A DNA stretch of 23,179 nt from Psychroflexus sp. (GCA_003565575.1 PXBV01000259.1:1-23179); one strand, 5' to 3'. Shown: positions 16,595-23,143, numbered from the stretch's first letter. Numbers and translations are program-made. Notes: a model not told the origin generated them from the letters alone.

Positions 16595-17617
16595 CTAAGC
16601 TTCAGATTTGGCAATTTTGATGGCTTCTACAATTTTATGTTCTAGCTCTTCCATCAGTTCTGGATTGTCTAGCAACAATGTTTTTACAGCATCCCTACCT
16701 TGACCTAACTTAGTGTCTTCATAGCTAAACCAAGATCCTGCCTTTTTGATGATTTCATAATCCACACCTATATCGATAATTTCACCAATTTTTGAAATCC
16801 CCGTTCCGTACATGATGTCAAACTCTGCCATTTTAAACGGTGGAGCTACTTTGTTTTTGACCACTTTTACCCGGGTTTTATTACCCATTACGTCGCTACT
16901 CGAATTTTTAATTTGGGTAGAACGTCTGATGTCTAAGCGCACCGAAGCATAAAATTTCAAAGCATTACCACCGGTAGTGGTTTCAGGATTGCCAAACATA
17001 ACCCCGATTTTTTCACGTAATTGATTAATAAAAATCACCGTACAGTTGGTTTTGCTAATGGTAGAGGTCATTTTTCTGAGCGCTTGAGACATTAGCCTTG
17101 CATGTAGCCCCATTTTAGAGTCTCCCATTTCACCTTCAATCTCACTCTTTGGTGTTAAGGCTGCAACGGAGTCAATCACAATAATATCAATGGCACCAGA
17201 TCGGATTAAGTTTTCGGCAATTTCCAGAGCTTGTTCTCCATGGTCTGGCTGTGAGATGATAAGGTTGTCTATATCAATATTCAAGTTTTTAGCATAGGTT
17301 CTATCAAAAGCATGTTCTGCATCGATAAATGCAGCAATCCCTCCTGCCTTTTGAGCTTCGGCAATAGCGTGCAGCGTTAATGTGGTTTTTCCAGAAGATT
17401 CTGGACCGTATATTTCTATGACTCTGCCACGAGGATAACCGCCAACGCCCAGTGCTAAATCTAAACCTAAAGATCCTGAAGAAATAGCTTCTACATCTTG
17501 TACAGCTTGATCACTCATTCGCATTACAGTCCCTTTGCCGTAGGTTTTGTCTAATTTGTCCAAAGTTAACTGCAAAGCTTTTAACTTTGAATCTTTTACA
17601 TTGTCATCTTTTGCCAT
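16595..17617 (-). CDS. recA: Recombinase RecA
   Basis: The 340-residue DNA-dependent ATPase drives homologous strand exchange and LexA-type co-protease activity in the cytoplasm. It has the N-terminal helix region (KLKALQLTLDKLDKTYGKGTVMRM), Walker A GPESSGKTT at 71-79 with K77, Walker B IDIIVIDSVAAL, the L1 segment EIEGEMGDSKMGLHARLMSQALRK, and the L2 DNA-binding loop NQLREKIGVMFGNPETTTGG. The rest of the core (LKFYASVRLDIRR, VKNKVAPPFKMAEFDIMYG) is intact. Length is normal; the C-terminus (EAIKIAKSEA) lacks the strongly acidic tail of proteobacterial RecA. It is transcribed alone, away from the methionine operon. A TAAATTTG -7 box lies 76 bp upstream. I saw no clear LexA box. Confidence 0.99.
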   Translation of the reverse strand: MAKDDNVKDSKLKALQLTLDKLDKTYGKGTVMRMSDQAVQDVEAISSGSLGLDLALGVGGYPRGRVIEIYGPESSGKTTLTLHAIAEAQKAGGIAAFIDAEHAFDRTYAKNLNIDIDNLIISQPDHGEQALEIAENLIRSGAIDIIVIDSVAALTPKSEIEGEMGDSKMGLHARLMSQALRKMTSTISKTNCTVIFINQLREKIGVMFGNPETTTGGNALKFYASVRLDIRRSTQIKNSSSDVMGNKTRVKVVKNKVAPPFKMAEFDIMYGTGISKIGEIIDIGVDYEIIKKAGSWFSYEDTKLGQGRDAVKTLLLDNPELMEELEHKIVEAIKIAKSEA

Positions 17618-17692
17618 AGTTATTCTATTAATTTCTTTTGATGTAAAAATAGTATTTCTTTTTAAAATTTAACTTCATAAACGCAACCATTA

Positions 17693-17700
17693 CAAATTTA
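17693..17700 (-). promoter_or_regulatory. Putative -7 box for recA
   Basis: On the - strand this reads TAAATTTG, matching TAnnTTTG, 76 bp upstream of the recA start codon. No convincing -33 TTTG partner is visible. Confidence 0.35.
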
Positions 17701-17855
17701 TGTATCTAATAGTAAATTATTGTTTTTGAGATTTCTTAGAAAAACATGTATATCATCTAAAGACAACAATACGGTTTCTTTTATGACCGTTTCTAGTTGC
17801 AAAATCGACGGGGGTTGACGTTGTTACCGTTATTGAATTTAAAACAAATTTAAAA
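17701..17855. other. Spacer upstream of the Cys-rich mini-ORF
   Basis: Between the recA promoter box and the mini-ORF there is no gene-length frame. It contains a small inverted repeat, ACGGT / ACCGT, around 17771-17790, and a patch that is G/C-rich for this region, CGACGGGGGTTGACG, near 17806-17820. No good TAnnTTTG box reads toward the mini-ORF; the nearest, near 17716-17730 (TG in place of TA), has one mismatch. Confidence 0.4.
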
Positions 17856-17903
17856 ATGTATAACAACGAATTAGACAAACCTTGTTGTATATGCAACATT
17901 TAG
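17856..17903 (+). CDS. 15-codon Cys-rich mini-ORF running into a terminator (possible leader peptide)
   Basis: ATG to TAG encodes MYNNELDKPCCICNI, with three Cys in fifteen residues. The stop codon at 17901-17903 is directly followed by the first base of a strong terminator (17904), the arrangement expected of a translated attenuator leader. Two short alternative hairpins share the GTTGT stretch inside the ORF (ACAAC/GTTGT and TGTTG/CAACA). It lies 525 bp before metY, upstream of a second Cys-rich leader ORF. Translation is not proven; the Cys content and position are the only evidence. Classical attenuation logic does not fit simply, because a ribosome paused on the Cys codons would leave the terminator free to form. 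Confidence 0.35.
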   Translation: MYNNELDKPCCICNI

Positions 17904-17934
17904 AAAAAGCCTCTTTTAAGCAAGAGGCTTTTTT
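17904..17934 (+). terminator. Strong terminator after the mini-ORF
   Basis: A 12-bp stem, AAAAAGCCTCTT / AAGAGGCTTTTT, has a 7-nt loop and ends in a T run. It is symmetric enough to act on both strands, but the nearest - strand gene (recA) starts downstream of it, so its natural partner is a + strand transcript coming through 17856-17903. What transcript it ends is unclear unless the mini-ORF is real. Confidence 0.85.
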
Positions 17935-18010
17935 CTTGCTTAAAAGTTTAGTTTAACACATTTTAACAAAAAAAAATTAAATTCACCTATCTACAAAAGA
18001 AAAACTCTAC

Positions 18011-18018
18011 TATATTTG
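18011..18018 (+). promoter_or_regulatory. Putative -7 box of the metY operon promoter
   Basis: TATATTTG matches TAnnTTTG exactly and lies 28 bp before the riboswitch P1 stem, so transcription would start a few bases ahead of the aptamer. The -33 element is not obvious. Confidence 0.6.
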
Positions 18019-18045
18019 CATCATCATCTACCAATTTTCGGTGAA

Positions 18046-18149
18046 TGATTTATAAAGAAGAGGCGAGAGACAGGCTCAAAGACCCTCGGCAACCTCAACA
18101 AAGTGTTGAAAGGTGCTAATTCCTGCCCAAAAAAGGGAAATATAAATTA
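18046..18149 (+). ncRNA. SAM-I (S-box) riboswitch
   Basis: The S-box core is present: AGAGGCGAGAGACAGGCTC near 18058-18076, CCCTCGGCAACC at 18083-18094, and AAGGTGCTAATTCCTGCCC after the P3 hairpin (TCAACA/TGTTGA, 18095-18109). A short P4 (CCC/GGG with an A6 loop) follows. P1 is closed by TGATTTATA (18046-18054) with TATAAATTA (18141-18149), seven Watson-Crick pairs plus one wobble and one outer pair. The aptamer senses S-adenosylmethionine and would turn the operon down when SAM is plentiful. P1 ends one base before an AAGGAAA ribosome-binding-like run ahead of the leader ORF, so control may act on translation of that ORF. No terminator lies directly after the aptamer. Confidence 0.9.
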
Positions 18150-18157
18150 TAAGGAAA

Positions 18158-18286
18158 ATGAACTTGTATTTTTTAAACACCGAAGTATCTTACTCAAAAA
18201 CTAGCGTAGATAAATCAATTCCTTTTGCTACTGTAAATATGCGAATGCTCACGCCTATGTCGTGCTGTTGTTGTATGTGCGCATAG
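18158..18286 (+). CDS. 42-residue Met/Cys-rich leader peptide between riboswitch and metY
   Basis: The ORF begins ATG after AAGGAAA (18151-18157), which looks like a ribosome binding site in a genome that rarely shows one, and ends TAG. Its last fifteen residues, MRMLTPMSCCCCMCA, hold four Met and five Cys, including four consecutive Cys codons (18263-18274). The first 27 residues are ordinary and begin MNLYFLNTEVSYSK. Such a run of the operon's own end-product amino acids suggests a ribosome-mediated sensor of Cys-tRNA and Met-tRNA. The Cys codons lie exactly in the loop of a 7-bp hairpin (GCCTATG/CATAGGC), and the stop codon lies in its 3' arm. Leader ORFs with poly-Cys tracts are known in mycobacteria ahead of sulfur genes; I know of no described example combined with a SAM-I aptamer in this phylum. 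Expression is inferred. Confidence 0.65.
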   Translation: MNLYFLNTEVSYSKTSVDKSIPFATVNMRMLTPMSCCCCMCA

Positions 18287-18307
18287 GCCATATCCTACTT
18301 TTTTTTT
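18253..18307 (+). promoter_or_regulatory. Possible attenuator hairpins overlapping the leader ORF end
   Basis: GCCTATG (18253-18259) can pair perfectly with CATAGGC (18282-18288), enclosing the Cys codons. Overlapping its 3' arm, TAGG (18284-18287) can pair with CCTA (18294-18297), followed by C and nine T (18299-18307). The two structures exclude each other, as in terminator/antiterminator pairs. The second stem is only 4 bp, so termination there is uncertain. Confidence 0.35.
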
Positions 18308-18380
18308 AAACTCCTACTTTCTTCCTTGGAAGTTCGCCGAGTTCCCCCTTCATCAATTAATTTTTTAAAACTTATATCAT

Positions 18381-19685
18381 ATGTCAACATTAAAATTTGA
18401 AAGTTTACAACTTCACGCAGGTCAAGAAGCAGATCCAACAACAGGTTCTATTGCAGTGCCAATTCATCAAACCTCATCTTACAAATTCAAAAACTCCGAG
18501 CAAGCCGCCAAACTCTTTGGTTTGCAAGAATTTGGAAATATTTATACCAGGATCATGAATCCTACCACAGATGTTTTTGAAAAACGCATAGCTGCATTAG
18601 AAGGAGGAGTTTCTGCGGTAGCCACATCTTCTGGTCTCGCTGCCCAATTTTTAGCTTTATCTACAATTTTGGAAGCTGGAGACAATTTTGTATCGACCTC
18701 ATTTCTTTATGGCGGCACCTTTAATCAGTTTAATGTCACTTTTAAAAAACTTGGTATAGAAGCGCGATTTGCAAAAGGTGATGAGCCTATCTCCTTTGAG
18801 ACACTCATAGATAATAAAACCAAAGCCATTTACTTAGAAACTATTGGTAATCCAGAATTCAACATTCCAGATTTTGAAGCTATTGCAAAAATTGCTCAAA
18901 AGCATGAAATACCGCTTGTAGTAGATAACACATTTGGCGCTGGTGGCGCCATAGCGCAACCAATTAAACACGGCGCCAACATCGTTACTAGTTCAGCAAC
19001 CAAATGGATTGGAGGTCATGGCACAAGTATAGGTGGAGTTTTAGTAGATGCTGGAAACTTCAATTGGGCCAATGGAAAGTTCCCTAGATTTACAGAACCC
19101 TCTGAAGGCTATCACGGGCTAAAATTCTGGGATGTCTTTGGAGAAAATAACCCACTAGGTCTGCCCAATGTGGCTTTCGCTATTAAAGCAAGAGTAGAAG
19201 GGTTAAGAGATTTTGGGCAATCCTTGAGCCCGTTTAACTCTTTTCTTCTTCTCCAAGGACTTGAAACCTTGTCGTTGAGGTGTGAACGTCATTCTGAAAA
19301 CGCCTTAAAATTAGCTCAACATTTAGAAAAGCATCCGCAAGTTGAATATGTAAATTACCCTGGCTTAAAAAGTTCTCCTTATCATGAGAATGCCAAAAAG
19401 TACCTCCGTCATGGATTTGGTGCCGTGCTGTCTTTCAAACTCAAAGGTGATGTAAAAGAGGCAGACCAACTGGTAGACTCACTGCAGCTTATTACTCACA
19501 CTGCCAATGTGGGAGATGCTAAAACATTAATTATTCATCCGTCTTCTACTACCCATCAACAGCTTAATTTAGAAGAGCAAAAAGCCTCCGGTGTTTATCC
19601 AGGATTACTTCGTATATCTGTAGGAATTGAGCATATAGACGATATTATAAATGATTTAGAACACGGGTTTTCTCAACTTAAATAA
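18381..19685 (+). CDS. metY: O-acetylhomoserine sulfhydrylase (MetY-type)
   Basis: This 434-residue cytoplasmic PLP enzyme makes L-homocysteine from O-acetyl-L-homoserine and sulfide. It is a Cys/Met-metabolism PLP family member, and its length (about 430) with the extended GHG segment is typical of the MetY branch rather than the roughly 380-residue MetB/MetC branch. Visible residues: Y55 and R57 in IYTRIMNPT, which contact the cofactor phosphate across the dimer; the cofactor-ring Asp in VVDNTFG (about 182); and the Schiff-base Lys K208 in SSATKWIGGHG. HTANVGDAKTLIIHPSSTTH near 370-390 is the conserved substrate region. It is the first gene after the SAM riboswitch and leader ORF, with 94 bp between the leader stop and its ATG. 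The next gene starts 9 bp later. The metX gene two positions downstream supplies the acetylated substrate, which supports MetY over other sulfhydrylases. Confidence 0.94.
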   Translation: MSTLKFESLQLHAGQEADPTTGSIAVPIHQTSSYKFKNSEQAAKLFGLQEFGNIYTRIMNPTTDVFEKRIAALEGGVSAVATSSGLAAQFLALSTILEAGDNFVSTSFLYGGTFNQFNVTFKKLGIEARFAKGDEPISFETLIDNKTKAIYLETIGNPEFNIPDFEAIAKIAQKHEIPLVVDNTFGAGGAIAQPIKHGANIVTSSATKWIGGHGTSIGGVLVDAGNFNWANGKFPRFTEPSEGYHGLKFWDVFGENNPLGLPNVAFAIKARVEGLRDFGQSLSPFNSFLLLQGLETLSLRCERHSENALKLAQHLEKHPQVEYVNYPGLKSSPYHENAKKYLRHGFGAVLSFKLKGDVKEADQLVDSLQLITHTANVGDAKTLIIHPSSTTHQQLNLEEQKASGVYPGLLRISVGIEHIDDIINDLEHGFSQLK

Positions 19686-19694
19686 TTAAAAATT

Positions 19695-20159
19695 ATGAGT
19701 ATTTCAAACTTTTCAATAAACGGAACAAGCATTAATTCAACTCTGTATCAAGGGAACTCTAGGCAATTTAACTTTTTGGTAGATGAGCCTCAAGAGCTTG
19801 GTGGTCAAGATTTAGCAGCCAATCCTGTAGAATATTTACTAGCTGGTTATGCTGGTTGCCTCAATGTGGTTATCAATTTGGTAGCCAAAGAACTCGATAT
19901 TAAGCTTTACGATATTCAAATCAATATTAACGGAAACATAGAAGCTTCCAAATTTTTAGGGCAAAGTGAAGCGGGAAGAGCTGGTTTTCAATCCTTAGAT
20001 GTAGATATAGATTTTGTGACCAATGCAACACAAGAACGCATTAATTTTCTGTTGAAAAACGTCAAACAACGATGCCCGGTTAATGATAACTTGAGGAACG
20101 AAACACCAATACAATATCAAGTAACTACATCACCTTACAACGAGGAAGTTTATGCCTAA
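19695..20159 (+). CDS. OsmC-family protein
   Basis: This 154-residue protein belongs to the OsmC/Ohr thiol peroxidase superfamily. Family hallmarks are NPVEYLLAGYAGCLNVVINL, with the first redox Cys at C55 at the start of the long central helix, and NVKQRCPVNDNL, with the second at C127. Members reduce organic hydroperoxides, though some operon-bound ones have no proven activity. It is set between metY (9 bp upstream) and metX, and its last 8 bases overlap the metX start, implying translational coupling. This location suggests a job linked to sulfide or homocysteine handling, such as persulfide or peroxide removal, but that is inference. No signal peptide; cytoplasmic. Both Cys are present, so it is probably active. 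Confidence 0.88.
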   Translation: MSISNFSINGTSINSTLYQGNSRQFNFLVDEPQELGGQDLAANPVEYLLAGYAGCLNVVINLVAKELDIKLYDIQININGNIEASKFLGQSEAGRAGFQSLDVDIDFVTNATQERINFLLKNVKQRCPVNDNLRNETPIQYQVTTSPYNEEVYA

Positions 20160-21162
20160 AGTCTTTCATTATCAACACCCTTTTGAGCTTGAAAGTGGCG
20201 AAGTTTTACCTGAGCTTGAGTTGGCCTATAATACTTTAGGTCAGCTCAATGCAGAGGGTACCAACGTAATTTGGATTTGCCATGCGCTTACCGCCAATGC
20301 GCATCCAGAAGAATGGTGGCCTGGTATTTTTGATAAAGCAAAAGGTATTGATTTAGCAAAGTATTTCGTGATTTGTGTAAACACGATTGGCTCCTGTTAC
20401 GGTAGTACCAACCCACAGAGTATACACCCAGAAACCAAATTACCCTTCGGCTTAAGCTTCCCGAAATTCAGCATTAGAGATATTTCTAAAAGTTTAAACC
20501 TCTTAAGTCAACATCTTGGTATCCGTAAAATCAACTACTTGCTCGGAGGTTCTATGGGAGGCATGCAAGCGATGGAATGGGCTATACAAGAACCTGAAAA
20601 AATTGAAAACTTGATTGTACTTGCTACAAGCGCAAAACATTCCTCCTGGGGAATTGCCTTTAACGAAACCCAACGCATGGCTTTAGAAGCAGACTCGAGT
20701 TTCTACAAAAACCAAGCGGAGGCCGGCAAAAAAGGTTTGGAAGCTGCAAGAGCAATTGCCTTATTGAGTTATAGAAATTACAGGACTTACCAAACCACTC
20801 AGATAGACCAAGAAAACACTACGGATAGCTATAGAGCGTCTTCCTATCAAAATTATCAAGGTCAAAAACTCTCAAGACGATTTGATGCCAAGGCCTATTG
20901 GTATTTGACTAAAGCTATGGATAGTCATGATGTGGGAAGATACAGAGGAGGATGTGAGAAAGCGCTGTCAAAAATCAAGGCGAAAACCCTCGTGATTGGC
21001 ATCCAGAGTGATGTGTTGTTCCCTATAGAGGAGCAAACGTTTTTAGCGAAACATATTAAAGAGGCTAAGTTGGAAATCATAGACTCTATCTATGGTCACG
21101 ATGGATTTTTAATCGAGATTGAAACCATTAAAATTTTATTACAAACACACTTTAAATTATAA
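20152..21162 (+). CDS. metX: Homoserine O-acetyltransferase
   Basis: The 336-residue alpha/beta-hydrolase transfers acetyl from acetyl-CoA to homoserine, activating it for direct sulfhydrylation. The catalytic triad is visible: S134 in the elbow LGGSMGGMQAMEW, D287 in VIGIQSDVLFP, and H316 in IYGHDGFLIE. N-terminal landmarks ALTANAHPEEWWPG and FVICVNTIGSCYGSTNPQS are typical of MetX, with the oxyanion-type ALT/GN equivalents. It overlaps the OsmC gene by 8 bp and is followed 3 bp later by homoserine dehydrogenase, so substrate supply, activation and sulfhydrylation are in one transcript. Acetyl versus succinyl specificity cannot be fully decided by eye, but pairing with a MetY-type enzyme supports acetyl. 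Length is slightly short of proteobacterial MetX (about 370-380), with the lid region compact. Confidence 0.93.
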   Translation: MPKVFHYQHPFELESGEVLPELELAYNTLGQLNAEGTNVIWICHALTANAHPEEWWPGIFDKAKGIDLAKYFVICVNTIGSCYGSTNPQSIHPETKLPFGLSFPKFSIRDISKSLNLLSQHLGIRKINYLLGGSMGGMQAMEWAIQEPEKIENLIVLATSAKHSSWGIAFNETQRMALEADSSFYKNQAEAGKKGLEAARAIALLSYRNYRTYQTTQIDQENTTDSYRASSYQNYQGQKLSRRFDAKAYWYLTKAMDSHDVGRYRGGCEKALSKIKAKTLVIGIQSDVLFPIEEQTFLAKHIKEAKLEIIDSIYGHDGFLIEIETIKILLQTHFKL

Positions 21163-21165
21163 GTC

Positions 21166-22353
21166 ATGTCAAAATTAACTATTGGTTTATTTGGCTTTGG
21201 CAGCGTAGGTTCAGGAATTTACCACGTGCTTAAAAAGCGATCTATTCCAGATATCAACATAAAAACTATTGTGGTAAAAACACCACAAAAACCAAGATCT
21301 GTAGATTCTTCAAATTTCAGCTACAAGGCGGAAGATATTTTGGAGGATGCAGACATTAATGTTGTTTTAGAGCTGATTGATGATGCAGATGCAGCTTACT
21401 CTATTGTAAAGAAAGCCCTAAACCGTAAGAAACACGTTATTTCTGCAAACAAAAAAATGCTGGCAACGCATTATCAAGAGCTTATTTATCTTGCTCAAAG
21501 CCAGAGAGTTAGTTTGCTTTACGAAGCTGCTGTATGTGGTAGTATTCCTGTTTTGAGAACATTAGAAGAATCCTTTAGCCACGATACCTTAACCAGCTTA
21601 AGAGCGATTAGTAATGGAACGTCCAATTATGTGTTGACACGGCTCTTTCAAAATCCTCAGCCTTTTGAGGATATCATCACTGATGCCCAAAAACATGGTT
21701 TCGCTGAGTCTGACCCTACTCTGGACATTGATGGTTGGGATTCAAAATACAAATTAATTCTTACCAATTATCACGCTTTTGGGGTTCTGAATTCGCCAGA
21801 CGAGATATTGAATACTGGAATCCGTCATATCAAGCCTGAAGACATTGAATTTGCTAAAGATCAAAACTTCACCATAAAGTTAATTGGTCATTCTAAAATT
21901 GTTGATGATCAGCTAGAGGCTTATGTTGCACCACAATTTATTCCAAACTCTGAAGCCATAACGTCCATACATTTTGAAAATAATGCAGTGGAGCTTAATG
22001 CAGATTTCGCCCATCAGCAACTGCTTCAAGGCAAAGGAGCGGGGAGTATTCCTACGGCCAGTGCCGTGCTTTCAGACGTAGTATCTTTGTTAAAATCTTA
22101 CACCTACGCATATACTAAAGCTCAATACAATGGTCCACATTTTAATGGAGATAAACGCATTAAAGTCTACATCTCTTCCTATATTGAAGAAGATTTAATT
22201 CCTTTTGAATTTGATACTGAAGTGTTGCACGGGACGCAGCGTAAGTTGCATTATAGAATTGGAAAATTAAGCCTTCAATCCCTTAAAGCCCAGCTTGAGC
22301 TGTCCTCTAAAGAAGTATTTATTTCTGTGTTTCCAGAACTTAATTTAAACTAA
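21166..22353 (+). CDS. Homoserine dehydrogenase, monofunctional
   Basis: The 395-residue enzyme reduces aspartate 4-semialdehyde to homoserine with NAD(P)H. The Rossmann motif is G7-x2-G10-x-G12-x2-G15 (GLFGFGSVG). The central signature is intact: SANKKMLATHYQEL (about 93-106), AAVCGSIPVLRTL, the substrate loop SNGTSNYVLTRL (149-160), and ESDPTLDIDGWDSKYKL, where D192 and K196 match the catalytic Asp/Lys pair. GKGAGSIPTASAVLSDV near 285 closes the family signature. No aspartokinase domain is fused, unlike the ThrA type, and I see no convincing ACT domain at the C-terminus (about 330-395), so threonine inhibition may be absent. Its place as last gene of the SAM-controlled operon suggests a homoserine supply dedicated to methionine. 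A terminator follows 28 bp after the stop. Symbols hom, thrA and metL are all used; none is chosen. Confidence 0.93.
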   Translation: MSKLTIGLFGFGSVGSGIYHVLKKRSIPDINIKTIVVKTPQKPRSVDSSNFSYKAEDILEDADINVVLELIDDADAAYSIVKKALNRKKHVISANKKMLATHYQELIYLAQSQRVSLLYEAAVCGSIPVLRTLEESFSHDTLTSLRAISNGTSNYVLTRLFQNPQPFEDIITDAQKHGFAESDPTLDIDGWDSKYKLILTNYHAFGVLNSPDEILNTGIRHIKPEDIEFAKDQNFTIKLIGHSKIVDDQLEAYVAPQFIPNSEAITSIHFENNAVELNADFAHQQLLQGKGAGSIPTASAVLSDVVSLLKSYTYAYTKAQYNGPHFNGDKRIKVYISSYIEEDLIPFEFDTEVLHGTQRKLHYRIGKLSLQSLKAQLELSSKEVFISVFPELNLN

Positions 22354-22381
22354 AAATAACCTGCCATAGTTACTTAGATTG

Positions 22382-22410
22382 AAAAAGCCCTGAGAGATCG
22401 GGGCTTTTTT
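22382..22410 (+). terminator. Terminator of the metY operon
   Basis: Stem AAAAAGCCC / GGGCTTTTT (9 bp) has a 10-nt loop and a T6 tail. It lies 28 bp after the homoserine dehydrogenase stop and before the repeat-rich segment. Confidence 0.9.
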
Positions 22411-22421
22411 ATCACGCGTTG

Positions 22422-22531
22422 AATACCCTTCTTAATCTTCCCTCAAGGGAAGAAACTCTGGCTCAAAATGAATAAAAGAAATTCTAATTTAAAGTTTCCC
22501 TTGAGGGAAATGCCGAAGGCAAAGGGTGTTT
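22422..22531. repeat. Left palindromic repeat unit beside the DUF559 gene
   Basis: This unit has two palindromes in inverted arrangement: CTTCCCTCAAGGGAAG (22437-22452) and TTTCCCTTGAGGGAAA (22495-22510). The first is preceded by AATACCCTTCTTAAT. The second is followed by the mini-hairpin TGCCGAAGGCA and AAGGGTGTT. The outer edges (ATACCC and GGGTGT) are near inverted repeats of each other. The same parts recur at 22965-23092 and at the end of the window, so this is a dispersed or nested repeat family. Confidence 0.85.
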
Positions 22532-22570
22532 CAAAAAAGAATTATCTTTAAAATGTAAGCCTTGATAACA

Positions 22571-22939
22571 ATGAGAAATCATAACATCTTACCGTACACT
22601 AAAGCTTCTAGAGAACTTGCAAAAGAATTGAGGAAAAATATGACTCCAGCTGAGAAGGTGTTTTGCAATGCAGCGAAAGGTTCTAAACTCGGTGTTGTGG
22701 TAAGGAGACAAATGCCAATTTTAGATTATGTTGTTGATTTCTATATTAAAGAGATTGGCCTTGCCATAGAAATTGATGGGAGCAGTTATGATAACAGAGC
22801 TTTAGAAGATGGCCTAAGGCAAACCAGAATTGAAAAACTAGGCGTTCGATTTGTTCGGTATAAAAATGACCAAATCCTCAGCAATTTACCCGAAGTTATT
22901 CTAAATCTAAAAAAGTTGATTGATGAATTAAACACTTAA
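22571..22939 (+). CDS. DUF559 / VSR-like endonuclease-fold protein
   Basis: This 122-residue protein contains a DUF559 domain, a restriction-endonuclease-like (PD-D/ExK) fold related to very-short-patch repair nucleases. Visible: the N-terminal helix segment ELAKELRKNMTPAEKVFCNAA; the strand-rich core GVVVRRQMPILDYVVDFYIKEIGLAIEIDGSSYDN, where D (of VVDF) and E (of AIEIDG) are the expected acidic pair; and GVRFVRYKNDQILSNLPEVI at the end. The His that usually follows IDG-x2-H is Tyr here, so activity may differ. The start was set at ATG 22571; an earlier in-frame TTG adds only three residues. Biological role is not established for the family. It is bracketed on both sides by palindromic repeats, which suggests a mobile or repeat-linked unit independent of the methionine operon. 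Confidence 0.85.
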   Translation: MRNHNILPYTKASRELAKELRKNMTPAEKVFCNAAKGSKLGVVVRRQMPILDYVVDFYIKEIGLAIEIDGSSYDNRALEDGLRQTRIEKLGVRFVRYKNDQILSNLPEVILNLKKLIDELNT

Positions 22940-22964
22940 ATATTTCTTTCATAACAATCGTCTC

Positions 22965-23092
22965 GGTCTTCCCTCAAAGGAAGAGGTTTAATTCAAAAAA
23001 ATATGCTTATGTAGTGAAGTGTGGTCTTTTCCCTTCTTGCATCCAACGAGTGGAACGAGAGGAATGCATTATGCCGATAGGCAAAGGGTGTT
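22965..23092. repeat. Right palindromic repeat unit beside the DUF559 gene
   Basis: It begins with CTTCCCTCAAAGGAAG (22968-22983), an imperfect copy of the left palindrome, and ends with TGCCGATAGGCAAAGGGTGTT (23072-23092, 21 bases in all). That end matches the left unit's end (22511-22530) except for one inserted base (GATAGG for GAAGG) and its register. In the middle, the second palindrome is replaced by a longer stem around TTGCATCC ... GGAATGCA, as though something had been inserted between its arms. Orientation is the same as the left unit. Confidence 0.8.
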
Positions 23093-23143
23093 AACCAGCA
23101 GGAAAATCTAACTGATCACAAAATTAAAAGCTACCACATCAAA

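Noticed and set aside
16528..17617. Link between recA, tRNA-Leu and an integrated element
   Set aside because: The tRNA is intact with no repeated 3' end or integrase nearby, so there is no evidence of an attachment site.
18284..18307. Calling TAGG/CCTA plus T9 a definite terminator
   Set aside because: A 4-bp stem is too weak by itself; listed only as part of a possible attenuator.
22562..22570. TTG start three codons upstream for the DUF559 gene
   Set aside because: The ATG at 22571 is the simpler start and loses no conserved residues.
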